From NCBI RefSeq assembly GCF_000346615.1, contig NZ_ANNU01000005.1, positions 186,001-250,000 of the forward strand: 64,000 bases of DNA, in the 5' to 3' direction. Under the pieces are notes generated by a model, which had not been told where the DNA came from, did no database searches, and saw only the letters and a program-made list of their open reading frames with translations. The translations under genes were made by a program, and so were the position numbers. Below, in pieces: positions 35,824 to 43,706 of the stretch; the first letter of the stretch is position 1; each line of letters begins with the position of its first letter. This stretch comes from Nafulsella turpanensis ZLM-10. Lineage in GTDB: Bacteria > Bacteroidota > Bacteroidia > Cytophagales > Cyclobacteriaceae.

Positions 35824-36855
35824 ATGATGAAGAAATTATTACTCCTTTTATTCTTTTTTTCTGCACTTGGTGCCACTGCGCAACAAAAGATTGGCCTGGT
35901 AATTCATGGCGGAGCCGGTACCATCAAAAAAGAAAATATGACCCCTGAGCAGGATAAAGAGTACCGGCAAAAACTGCAGGAAGCTCTTACCGCCGGTTAT
36001 GCGGTGCTCGATGAAGGGGGCACCAGTCTTGAAGCGGTTACCACCGCCGTTCAGATTCTGGAAACTTCTCCTCTCTTTAATGCCGGCCGTGGTGCTGTTT
36101 TTACTCACGACGGTAAAAATGAGCTCGATGCCGCCATTATGGATGGCAATACTGGTTTAGCGGGGGCTGTGGCAGCGGTATCGCATATTAAAAGCCCTAT
36201 TTTAGCGGCACAGGCCGTTATGCTCCACTCTCCTCATGTGATGCTGGTAGGCGAGGGTGCTGAGCAATTTGCCCGTGAACAGGGGCTGGAAATGGTAGAG
36301 CCTGAATATTTCTTTGACCAGCGCCGTTTTGAACAGCTGAAGCGCGTTCAGGAGCGGGAGAAAGAGCAGGGCAGCCTCTATTCTCCGAATCAGCCCGGAA
36401 GCTATCAGGGAAAGGATTTTCACTTCGAGGATTACAAATTCGGAACCGTGGGCTGTGTGGCGGTGGATGAATATGGCAATGTTGCCGCCGGCACCTCTAC
36501 GGGCGGCATGACGAACAAACGCTATGGCCGTGTTGGCGATGTGCCCATTATTGGCGCCGGCACCTATGCCGATAACGAAACCTGTGCCGTTTCGGCAACC
36601 GGCCATGGAGAGTATTTTATTCGCAATGTGGTAGCCTATGACATTGCCGCACTGATGAAGTACGAAGACCTGAGCCTTGAAGAGGCCGCCGAAAAAGTGG
36701 TAATGGAAAAACTGGTGGAAAAAGGAGGCAGTGGGGGCGTCATTGCCATAGACCGAGAAGGCAATATTGCCATGCCATTCAATTCGGAAGGCATGTTCCG
36801 TGGGTACATGAAAGAGGACGGCGAACCCCATGTATTTATCTACAAAGGGGAGTAA
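35824..36855 (+). CDS. Isoaspartyl peptidase/L-asparaginase, secreted Ntn hydrolase
   Basis: The 343-residue protein has a Sec signal peptide (about residues 1-20, ending ATAQ). It is a plant-type asparaginase/isoaspartyl peptidase, a self-cleaving N-terminal nucleophile hydrolase. LVIHGGAGTIKK, NAGRGAVFTHDGKNELDAAIMDG and the cleavage site KFGTVGCVAVD, where the Thr becomes the nucleophile (about residue 201), are present. GGMTNKRYGRVGD and GHGEYFIRN line the substrate site. It should remove isoaspartyl residues or split asparagine in the periplasm. It stands alone and ends at a strong hairpin. Confidence 0.93.
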   Translation: MMKKLLLLLFFFSALGATAQQKIGLVIHGGAGTIKKENMTPEQDKEYRQKLQEALTAGYAVLDEGGTSLEAVTTAVQILETSPLFNAGRGAVFTHDGKNELDAAIMDGNTGLAGAVAAVSHIKSPILAAQAVMLHSPHVMLVGEGAEQFAREQGLEMVEPEYFFDQRRFEQLKRVQEREKEQGSLYSPNQPGSYQGKDFHFEDYKFGTVGCVAVDEYGNVAAGTSTGGMTNKRYGRVGDVPIIGAGTYADNETCAVSATGHGEYFIRNVVAYDIAALMKYEDLSLEEAAEKVVMEKLVEKGGSGGVIAIDREGNIAMPFNSEGMFRGYMKEDGEPHVFIYKGE

Positions 36856-36875
36856 GCCTTTTTAGGATAGTTATT

Positions 36876-36913
36876 AAACAACAAAGCCGGCAGGGAAGCC
36901 GGCTTTGTTGTTT
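36876..36913. terminator. Bidirectional terminator between asparaginase and a small minus-strand gene
   Basis: AAACAACAAAGCCGGC (36876-36891) and GCCGGCTTTGTTGTTT (36898-36913) pair perfectly over 16 bases with a six-base loop. The A- and T-rich ends suit termination from both sides. Confidence 0.85.
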
Positions 36914-36915
36914 AC

Positions 36916-37074
36916 TTAAAAGTCGAGTTTTAAGTTCATGAGCTTGATTCGCTCCTTCAGCGATTCCATATCAATGCTGATACGGTACTTCATTTCGATG
37001 TAGCGACGAATTACCTCTAATTTTTTCCCCTTGCGAATGTGGTCAATAATGGAGCTGTTTATTACGCAGTTCAT
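36916..37074 (-). CDS. Small charged protein, 52 residues, unknown
   Basis: The minus-strand frame from ATG (37072-37074) to TAA (36916-36918) encodes 52 residues: MNCVINSSIIDHIRKGKKLE, then a Lys/Arg/Glu-rich helical stretch ending MNLKLDF. No membrane segment or known motif is seen. It ends three bases before a perfect bidirectional terminator, which would need a convergent gene here, so it is probably real. It may be a small regulatory or ribosome-associated protein; function unknown. Confidence 0.5.
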   Translation of the reverse strand: MNCVINSSIIDHIRKGKKLEVIRRYIEMKYRISIDMESLKERIKLMNLKLDF

Positions 37075-37181
37075 AAGTGTGTATTTTGATTTTCTTCCCC
37101 TAAAACGCTATCAAACAAGTGCTTTGCTTCTAATATACAAAAACTTGTTTAAAAATATTACATGGACAGGGAAAAAAAAGT

Positions 37182-39686
37182 TCACCTCAACTCATTGCCA
37201 ACCACAATTGTTTGCTGAAATTTTTCTTTATAACCTTCCGCATTGAATACCTGCAATACCAGAATGTAATAACCAGTAGGTACTATAGCCTCTTCCTGGC
37301 TGGAGCCATCCCAGGTAAAAAAGCCTTCGCTCCCAATCAACTCGTTATGCGCCAGCACTTTAACTTCCCGGCCATGGCTGTCGTATACCCTCAGTGTCGC
37401 CATCAGCCCCTGCCGTTCCGCGACAAAGCGAATAACGGCATAATCGGCCAGCCCGTCTCCTTCCGGCAAAATCAGCCCTGGCTCTACTACCATGGCAGCA
37501 GAAATGGGCGCCCCATTATAATGCTGTGAGTTTTCCTGCCCCGGCGTTCCGTAACCAACTGTACCGGCCGCCGATGTCCAGTTCGCCGGGTCGGGAGCAG
37601 GCGCCTGCAGGCTTATTCGCTCCAGCGATACGCCTTTGGTTTCCTGCACAAATGGAGAATGAAGGTTTTCGCTATATCCAAAAAGCTCCACTATTTCTCC
37701 CTCTGCATTAATAAGTGCCAGCGTATCTCCTTCATTACGGAGCGTTGGAAGCGCCTCCACCTCCAGCAGGTACTCCGGTGGCAATTGCGGAAAGGCCGAT
37801 AATACGGCCTGCGCATCGCGGGTAAAGACCAGAAAACCATTGGGAGAAAGAATTAAATCATTCCTGCTCAAAACAGCGGTTGACCTGATGCCACCATCAA
37901 ATGTGGCCAGCTGCCAGTTTTTCAGGTTAATGTATTGAGAAGAAGCATTGGCTATCTCTACCCACTCTTCGCTGCTGGCAACAGGGTCGAACATCACCTC
38001 ATTAAGCACCACATCGCCCGCCTCCGCAGCTTTTGGGTACACTACTTCAGCAGAAGCCTCTGTTACTAAATTCCCGCTACAATCGGTAAAATTATTTATT
38101 ACCAGGGTGTAGCTCTCCCCGGCGGTTAATGGTTCCTGCAGTTGCAGAAGGATCACGCCTGGCTCCATCACTTCCACAGACTGGAAGGGAATAGATGGAT
38201 TCAGCAGAAAGTTTTCTGGGGAAAGCCGGGCAGTATCTACTGCTTCACTAAAAAGAATTTTCAGGTGAAGCGAATCAATGGCATATACCATCAGCAATTC
38301 AGGTCCCCGAAGGTCGGGCATGGCTTCTTGGACGGAATTAGGCGCTGCAGGTGTACCTCCGGCCGTTGCAGTGGCCGCCGTCCAGTTTTCGGCTCCGCGA
38401 CAGGGAGCTCCCAGGTCCATGCGCTCCAGTGACCAGCCTCCTGCTGCTTTCTGGCCATCGCCATACCAGCTATTAGTATAGGCAACACGGTCAAGGACTT
38501 TTCCTTCAGGGCTGAGCAGGCTCAAAACATCTTCATCGTTATTGAGGCCTGGCCAGGAAGACAGGCCCAGTACAGGGCCGTAAGGCTCCAGCTGACCGGC
38601 CTCCTTAGCAGGAGCCAGCACTACAAAAGCGCCCGGCTCAAGGGAATAAGCAGGTAAACGTGTTTTTTTTCCTTCATCGGCAAAGAGCACCCCTTCCAGG
38701 TTAATCGTTTGACCGGTGGCATTATAAACCTCCACCCATTCCACATTGGGCAGCAGGGTATTTTCCTTAGGGGCGGCATGAATTTCACTGATAAGAAGGT
38801 CGTAAGTCTGCAACTCCTTACTTTCGGTGTAGGTGAATGTAGCCTGCTGCCCGGCGGCAATATTCCCTTCCTTATCCTGCACCGCCCCCAGCTCCACTGT
38901 ATAAGATTGTCCTGTTTGCAATGGGCTTGTGTTTAAAACAACCTGTCGCGGATCTGCATTAATGATAGTGGCTGACTTCGCCTCCACTCCTGGTTCAATC
39001 GTATAGTTTGTTGGCTTTTCCGCACTGGCAGGCGCTAAGGCACGGTTAAAGGTCAGTATTACTTCCTGCTGAGCGGTAGCCTCTGCAGAAAGGAGTCGAA
39101 ATTCGACCGGCTCCTCTGTTACCGTAACATCGTCCATTAAAAAGCGGGCAACCGTCCCTTCGCCGCTGGCACCACGGCTAACCCGAAACCGGACTACTGC
39201 CTCGGGCTGCCCTAATATTTCTTCTGGCAGGCTCAGCTGGTACTCCTGATAAGCTGTATTTGCATTAGGAAAAGAACCGACCTCCTGTACACCCGTAAAC
39301 GTCTGGCCGCCATCGGCCGAAAAATCTACTGTTAACACTGCCGGTCGGCTGCCGCTGCCATTTTGCCCGCTGCGGGCCCGGAAAGAGAGTTCTCCTGCCT
39401 CGAGAGAGGAGGCATCGAGTGCCAGCCTAACCTCTCCGGTAAACGAGCTGGTGGGTAATATCCCTAAGGCGGCTTCGCCACTGCTGGCTTCGGCAGCCCC
39501 GGCCTGGTAAATGCGGCTGCTGCCATCACTTACTTCATTCCCCCACCAGCCGGGCAGAAATTCGACCTGCTCACCAGCTTGAAAAGAACTTTCGAAACTT
39601 TGTTGGTAGGGAAAGCTGTTTACCTGTGCGGACACCTGAAGAAAAATACCGAAGAGGAAGAATAGCAGCAGGCTTGGAATCTTCAT
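37182..39686 (-). CDS. Secreted lamin-tail-domain protein with FlgD-like C-terminal domain
   Basis: From the ATG at 39686 the product has 834 residues with a signal peptide (about 1-21, ending VSAQ). A jelly-roll-like domain (about 25-195) leads to an Ig-like region (about 200-290). Two lamin tail domains follow (about 300-420, DLLISEIHAAPKE...NVEWVEVYNATGQTINL; about 560-690, VVLNEVMFDPVASSEEWVEI), separated by another Ig-like region. It closes with a FlgD-like Ig domain (about 745-834, MATLRVYDSHGREVKVL, FFTWDGSSQE). Such C-terminal domains in this phylum resemble type IX secretion sorting domains. A cell-surface or secreted role is likely; ligand unknown. Confidence 0.85.
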   Translation of the reverse strand: MKIPSLLLFFLFGIFLQVSAQVNSFPYQQSFESSFQAGEQVEFLPGWWGNEVSDGSSRIYQAGAAEASSGEAALGILPTSSFTGEVRLALDASSLEAGELSFRARSGQNGSGSRPAVLTVDFSADGGQTFTGVQEVGSFPNANTAYQEYQLSLPEEILGQPEAVVRFRVSRGASGEGTVARFLMDDVTVTEEPVEFRLLSAEATAQQEVILTFNRALAPASAEKPTNYTIEPGVEAKSATIINADPRQVVLNTSPLQTGQSYTVELGAVQDKEGNIAAGQQATFTYTESKELQTYDLLISEIHAAPKENTLLPNVEWVEVYNATGQTINLEGVLFADEGKKTRLPAYSLEPGAFVVLAPAKEAGQLEPYGPVLGLSSWPGLNNDEDVLSLLSPEGKVLDRVAYTNSWYGDGQKAAGGWSLERMDLGAPCRGAENWTAATATAGGTPAAPNSVQEAMPDLRGPELLMVYAIDSLHLKILFSEAVDTARLSPENFLLNPSIPFQSVEVMEPGVILLQLQEPLTAGESYTLVINNFTDCSGNLVTEASAEVVYPKAAEAGDVVLNEVMFDPVASSEEWVEIANASSQYINLKNWQLATFDGGIRSTAVLSRNDLILSPNGFLVFTRDAQAVLSAFPQLPPEYLLEVEALPTLRNEGDTLALINAEGEIVELFGYSENLHSPFVQETKGVSLERISLQAPAPDPANWTSAAGTVGYGTPGQENSQHYNGAPISAAMVVEPGLILPEGDGLADYAVIRFVAERQGLMATLRVYDSHGREVKVLAHNELIGSEGFFTWDGSSQEEAIVPTGYYILVLQVFNAEGYKEKFQQTIVVGNELR

Positions 39687-39856
39687 GTAAAATTGTATTA
39701 ATTTGTACATCTTTAGAAATAGCCGCAGATGTTGAAATGTTTGGCGACAGCACTAAATCTTCAGGCAGTTTCCGGTAGTTAAATAGATGTTGTTAAGCTG
39801 GTGAGTAGTTCCGGAAGATCTGCCATCATCCGGCCAAAGAAAAAATTGTATAGCAG

Positions 39857-40852
39857 ATGAAATTAGCCGTAGTAGGAGCCACCGGACTGGTAGGCAGCGA
39901 AATATTAAAAGTATTACAGGAAAGAGCGTTTAAATACGACGAACTCCTGCTGGTAGCCTCTGAGCGTTCAGCCGGGAAAGAAATTGCCTATAACGGAAAG
40001 AACTATACCGTTATTGGTATGGAAGAAGCCATTTCGCGAAAACCAGATGTGGCAATATTCTCTGCCGGTGGCAATACTTCACTCGAATGGGCCCCTCGCT
40101 TTGCCGAGGCAGGCGCAATTGTTATCGATAACTCCTCGGCCTGGCGGATGAACCCTAAGAACAAGCTCGTGGTCCCTGAAATTAACGGTGACCAGCTGCG
40201 CATCGATGACCGCATTATCGCCAACCCTAACTGCTCCACCATACAAATGGTAATGGCCCTGGCCCCTCTGCATGCAAAATATAAGGTAAAGCGCATTGTG
40301 GTATCTACCTACCAGTCAGTTACCGGCACCGGAAAGGCCGCTGTTGACCAGTTGATGGCCGAACGGGCCGGCAAGGAAGTAACCGATGGGCCTTACCCGT
40401 ACCGCATCGACCTGAATGTGCTGCCGCAAATTGATGTCTTCATGGACAACGGCTACACCAAGGAAGAAATGAAGATGGTAAACGAAACCAAAAAAATCTT
40501 TGGTGATGAAGATATCCGCGTAACCGCTACAGCCGTGCGCATTCCGGTAATGGGCGGGCACTCCGAATCGGTAAATGTGGAGTTTGCCGATGAGTATGAA
40601 ATGGACGAGGTACGGCGCCTGCTCCAGGCTGCCCCGGGCGTGATACTGGTCGATGACCCTGCCAATAAAAAGTACCCTATGCCTAAAGATGCACACGGCA
40701 AAGACGAAGTACTGGTAGGCCGCCTCCGCCGCGACGAAACGCAGCCCAAAACCCTCAATATGTGGATTGTGGCCGACAATCTCCGTAAAGGAGCTGCTAC
40801 CAATGCCGTACAGATTGCCGAATACCTGGCCGAACATAATCTTATCTATTGA
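39857..40852 (+). CDS. asd: aspartate-semialdehyde dehydrogenase
   Basis: Asd reduces aspartyl phosphate to aspartate semialdehyde, the branch point to lysine, methionine and threonine. The 331-residue product has the NADP-binding motif VGATGLVGSEILKVL at the N-terminus, the FSAGGNTSLEWAP loop, the catalytic Cys in NPNCSTIQMV (about residue 128), and GGHSESVNVEF near the active-site His. The length is normal. Its stop codon overlaps the TTG start of the next gene in TTGA, so the two are translationally coupled. It is divergent from the lamin-tail gene with about 170 bases between them. Confidence 0.96.
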   Translation: MKLAVVGATGLVGSEILKVLQERAFKYDELLLVASERSAGKEIAYNGKNYTVIGMEEAISRKPDVAIFSAGGNTSLEWAPRFAEAGAIVIDNSSAWRMNPKNKLVVPEINGDQLRIDDRIIANPNCSTIQMVMALAPLHAKYKVKRIVVSTYQSVTGTGKAAVDQLMAERAGKEVTDGPYPYRIDLNVLPQIDVFMDNGYTKEEMKMVNETKKIFGDEDIRVTATAVRIPVMGGHSESVNVEFADEYEMDEVRRLLQAAPGVILVDDPANKKYPMPKDAHGKDEVLVGRLRRDETQPKTLNMWIVADNLRKGAATNAVQIAEYLAEHNLIY

Positions 40853-42036
40853 TTCCGGAAGCACTTTTACAGCCGCAGGTGCGGCAATGGATACAAGAGC
40901 ACGAAAATGAGGAGCCTGCACAGCTGATGTTGCAGGCTCATCGCTTTCCGGCTATTCCTGTGCGGGAGGCGGTGGCGCAGATTCAGGCCCGGCAAAAGGT
41001 AAAGCACAAGCTGCCTGCCTGGTATGCAAATGAGAAAATCCTCTATCCTCCCACCCTTTCCGTAGAGCAGGCCTCCTCCGAAGAAACCGGCCTCTACAAA
41101 GCTGCTCTGCTCCAGGGAAAAACGATTGCTGACCTTACCGGCGGTATGGGGGTCGATACCTGGTACCTGAGCCGGCATTTTGAAAAAGCTTTTTATGTAG
41201 AGCAGCAGGAAAACCTTTGTGCCTTTGCCATCCATAATTTCAAAGCGATGGATGTTACTCATGTTCATGTTGTTCATGATGAGGCGGAAAACTTTCTCCG
41301 GCAGGCGCCCGCTCTTGACGCCACCTACCTCGACCCTGCCAGAAGAGGCGAAGGCAACCAGAAGCTTTATAAACTCGCCGACTGCCAGCCGGATGTTACC
41401 CAACTCCTGCCACTCCTTTTTCAGAAAGCAAGTACCATACTGCTTAAGGCGGCTCCCATGCTCGATATTCAGCAGGGGCTTAGCGAGCTCTGTGCCGTAA
41501 AAGAAGTGCATGTGGTAGCGGTAAAGAATGAAGTAAAGGAACTCCTCTTTCTAATGGAAAAAGGTTTTATCGACCCTCCCCTCCTTAAAACGGTGAACCT
41601 CAGCCCGGAGGGGGAACAATCCTTTCAGTTCTACATTACCGAAGAACAGCAGGCGCAGGCATTTTTTTCAGAACCGCAGGCCTACCTCTACGAGCCCCAT
41701 GCCGCCCTAATGAAAGCCGGTGCTTTTAAATTAGTTGGAGAACGCTACCGTCTGAAAAAGCTCCATCCCAACAGCCATTTGTATACCTCCCTGGTACTGG
41801 CAGAAAATTTTCCCGGCCGAAGCTTTAAAATTCTCTTTGCCGGTAAAACCGATAAAAAGGTGCTCAGGCAGTTCTTCCCGGCAGGAAAAGCCCTCATCAG
41901 CAGCCGCAACCACCCGATGAGTGTGCAGCAGCTGACAAAAAAGCTGGGACTGAAAGAAGGTGGCGACCGCTATCTCTTCGCTACCACTTTTGCCAGTGGA
42001 AAGCCGGGGATAATTATTGCGGAGCGGGTGGGGTAA
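40849..42036 (+). CDS. THUMP-like class I SAM methyltransferase
   Basis: The 395-residue protein is a SAM-dependent methyltransferase of the PG_1098/THUMP-like type. An N-terminal helical domain (about 1-75) precedes the SAM-binding motif KTIADLTGGMGVDTWYLSRHF (about residues 87-107), and ATYLDPARRGEGNQKLYKL (about 158) holds the catalytic-site D-P-A-R motif. A C-terminal ferredoxin-like domain ends the protein. The substrate is probably RNA, but this has not been shown. The start is TTG at 40849, overlapping the asd stop by four bases, so translation is coupled to asd, which is an unexplained pairing. Confidence 0.87.
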   Translation: MIPEALLQPQVRQWIQEHENEEPAQLMLQAHRFPAIPVREAVAQIQARQKVKHKLPAWYANEKILYPPTLSVEQASSEETGLYKAALLQGKTIADLTGGMGVDTWYLSRHFEKAFYVEQQENLCAFAIHNFKAMDVTHVHVVHDEAENFLRQAPALDATYLDPARRGEGNQKLYKLADCQPDVTQLLPLLFQKASTILLKAAPMLDIQQGLSELCAVKEVHVVAVKNEVKELLFLMEKGFIDPPLLKTVNLSPEGEQSFQFYITEEQQAQAFFSEPQAYLYEPHAALMKAGAFKLVGERYRLKKLHPNSHLYTSLVLAENFPGRSFKILFAGKTDKKVLRQFFPAGKALISSRNHPMSVQQLTKKLGLKEGGDRYLFATTFASGKPGIIIAERVG

Positions 42037-42362
42037 AGTAAAGTGTAGGGTGGGTTCACAGCCTTCCTATGGTTGTAAGGCCGGGGCACTTGGAAGTTTA
42101 GGCTGCTTTGTCATTCCCGCAGGGAATCTGTTGGAGCATGAGCTAAAGTGGAAAGCTCAAGAGAGAGCAGAAAAGCATCACCGATTCCTCCAATAGACCT
42201 AGTGGTGGAGGAACCTTTATCAGATGTCCTTCTGACATGACAAAACACGCTGTTCTTTCAGCAGCCAGATTATTATCTCCAGATAATAAGCCTTTGTTTT
42301 CCATATCCCAAAATTTCCAACCTTCCAGCCAAACCTGTTGCATTTTATTTGATTACATGTGT
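42037..42362. other. Intergenic region between the methyltransferase gene and the RMD1 pseudogene
   Basis: It holds the candidate palindromic element at 42107-42244; no gene is visible. An ATG at 42237 lies inside that element's right end and is not a likely start. Confidence 0.5.
42107..42244. mobile_element. MITE/REP-like intergenic palindromic element
   Basis: TTTGTCAT (42107-42114) and ATGACAAA (42237-42244) form terminal inverted repeats 138 bases apart. Inside, a TTCCTCCA...TGGAGGAA inverted pair lies near the right end. The ends resemble a class of repeated intergenic elements, but other copies would be needed to prove it. Confidence 0.35.
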
Positions 42363-43156
42363 ATGATAAAGATTGAAGCCTTACAGGTTGCGGAACAAAT
42401 AAACCTAAAACAGCTAAAAGCCTCCTTTGCCATAAGGCAGCATAGCGGGGGCAGCTCTGAACAGTTTTATGTGCTGGAAAATGATATGTACCTCTATGTG
42501 CTCAACTATGGCGTGGTCGTATTTGGCAACTATAATATAATAAATATCAGAAGGAAGAATTCCTGGAATACCTCCGGCAGTTCAGCACCAGCTGGATTGC
42601 CAGCCCCTTTCAGGAAGAGTATACTGTTTCTATAGATAAGCAAACACTAAAGCCAACGGTTACTTCTTCTTCCCTCTTACTACCGGAGCATTATAATGAA
42701 GTGCTGGCTATCCGACTGGCCATGCTGAATACCGGCCAGTCCGTGGCGCTCGATTATTATCAGCAGCTTACTTACCAGGCCCTCAACGAAACCCACAAGT
42801 ATACAGAACAAATGGAGAAGCAGGGAAAGGTAAATGCCAGCAAGCGAAACCTGCTGCGCTTTATCGGTCGCTCCATGAACATCAAGAACAGCGTAGTCGA
42901 TAACCTGTATATCCTCGACGACCCGGGTATTGTGTGGGACGATCCTGAACTGGACCGCATCAATAAAGGCTTAAAAGACACTTTCGACATACAGCTCCGC
43001 TTCCGCGACCTCGACTTTAAGCTCCGTATTATTCAGGATAACCTCAAGCTCTTTACCGACCTGCTGCAGCACCGCGAAAGTGCACGTCTGGAGTGGATTA
43101 TCATTATCCTTATCCTGATTGAGGTCGTAAACATGTTCTGGCGGGAGGTACTGTAG
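42363..43156 (+). pseudogene. RMD1/DUF155 family membrane protein gene, frameshifted
   Basis: Two partial frames join into one RMD1/DUF155-type protein of about 263 residues. The first, from ATG 42363 (MIKIEALQVAEQINLKQL), contains YVLENDMYLYVLNYGVVVFGN, a typical N-terminal segment, then runs out of family sense and stops at 42635. From the run of A/T at 42533-42541, the frame one base back continues NKYQKEEFLEYLRQFSTSW and then HYNEVLAIRLAMLNTG to a C-terminal membrane helix WIIIILILIEVVNMFWREVL at 43156. A net +2 (or -1) shift is therefore present. It could be a real lesion, a slippage site or a sequence error. Confidence 0.85.
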
Positions 43157-43235
43157 TTTTGGCTGAAGATGCTTTTAGCAGCACATACTGAGCTTACTTT
43201 TTTATAAAATTCCATCAACAGGCACGAAAAGCTAC

Positions 43236-43256
43236 GAATGCAATGCGGTTGCACTG
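43236..43256. promoter_or_regulatory. Candidate metal-regulator operator upstream of the efflux operon
   Basis: GAATGCAAT-GCG-GTTGCACTG contains the palindrome TGCAA-N5-TTGCA (43239-43253). It shares GAATGCAAT and TTGCA with the site at 49960-49980 and lies 12 bases before the -7 box. Confidence 0.6.
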
Positions 43257-43265
43257 TATTTTCCT

Positions 43266-43273
43266 TATATTTG
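43266..43273 (+). promoter_or_regulatory. -7 box of the metal-efflux operon
   Basis: TATATTTG is an exact TAnnTTTG match. It ends six bases before the ATG at 43280, which implies a leaderless or very short-leader mRNA. Confidence 0.6.
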
Positions 43274-43279
43274 CCCTGC

Positions 43280-43597
43280 ATGAAGTTCCTGTGCTACCTG
43301 TTAAGTCTTTGCCTCCTAAGCTTCTCGACAATCCCTTGTCTTGATGTGGCTACTCTTTTGCCGGAGCAGGCAAAGGAACAACTTACCGCAGGCGAACAGC
43401 AACAGGACCCCTGCGAACATGAACAGAGTGAAGATGACTGCTCTGCCTCCTGCCAGTGCTGCCATTTCCACAGCATCCTGCTTACTGCAGAGGTTACCCC
43501 TTATATCGTTCAGCAAACAAAGGCCGGCAATGAAAAGCTGGTTTCCTTACTCTTTTCCAAGAATCACTTCTCCATCTGGCATCCGCCCAAGGCTTAA
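43280..43597 (+). CDS. Cys/His-rich exported small protein (DUF6660-like)
   Basis: The 105-residue product begins with a hydrophobic signal-like segment MKFLCYLLSLCLLSFSTIPC, then an acidic linker and a metal-binding-type patch (CEHEQSEDDCSASCQCCHFHS). The C-terminal half is polar. Small proteins of this type, labelled DUF6660 in this phylum, are typically first in metal-efflux operons, and that is the position here. The start at 43280 fits a promoter box only six bases upstream. It may be a periplasmic metal chaperone or sensor, but this is inference. Confidence 0.75.
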   Translation: MKFLCYLLSLCLLSFSTIPCLDVATLLPEQAKEQLTAGEQQQDPCEHEQSEDDCSASCQCCHFHSILLTAEVTPYIVQQTKAGNEKLVSLLFSKNHFSIWHPPKA

Positions 43598-43706
43598 TTT
43601 CCTTTCTTAGCATTCCTGCGTTCGTTCGCCAACGTATGCTCCTGCACAATTATGATGCAGACGAGCAGAATGGCGCTATTCATTTACCTCGTTAAACTTT
43701 CGTTGA

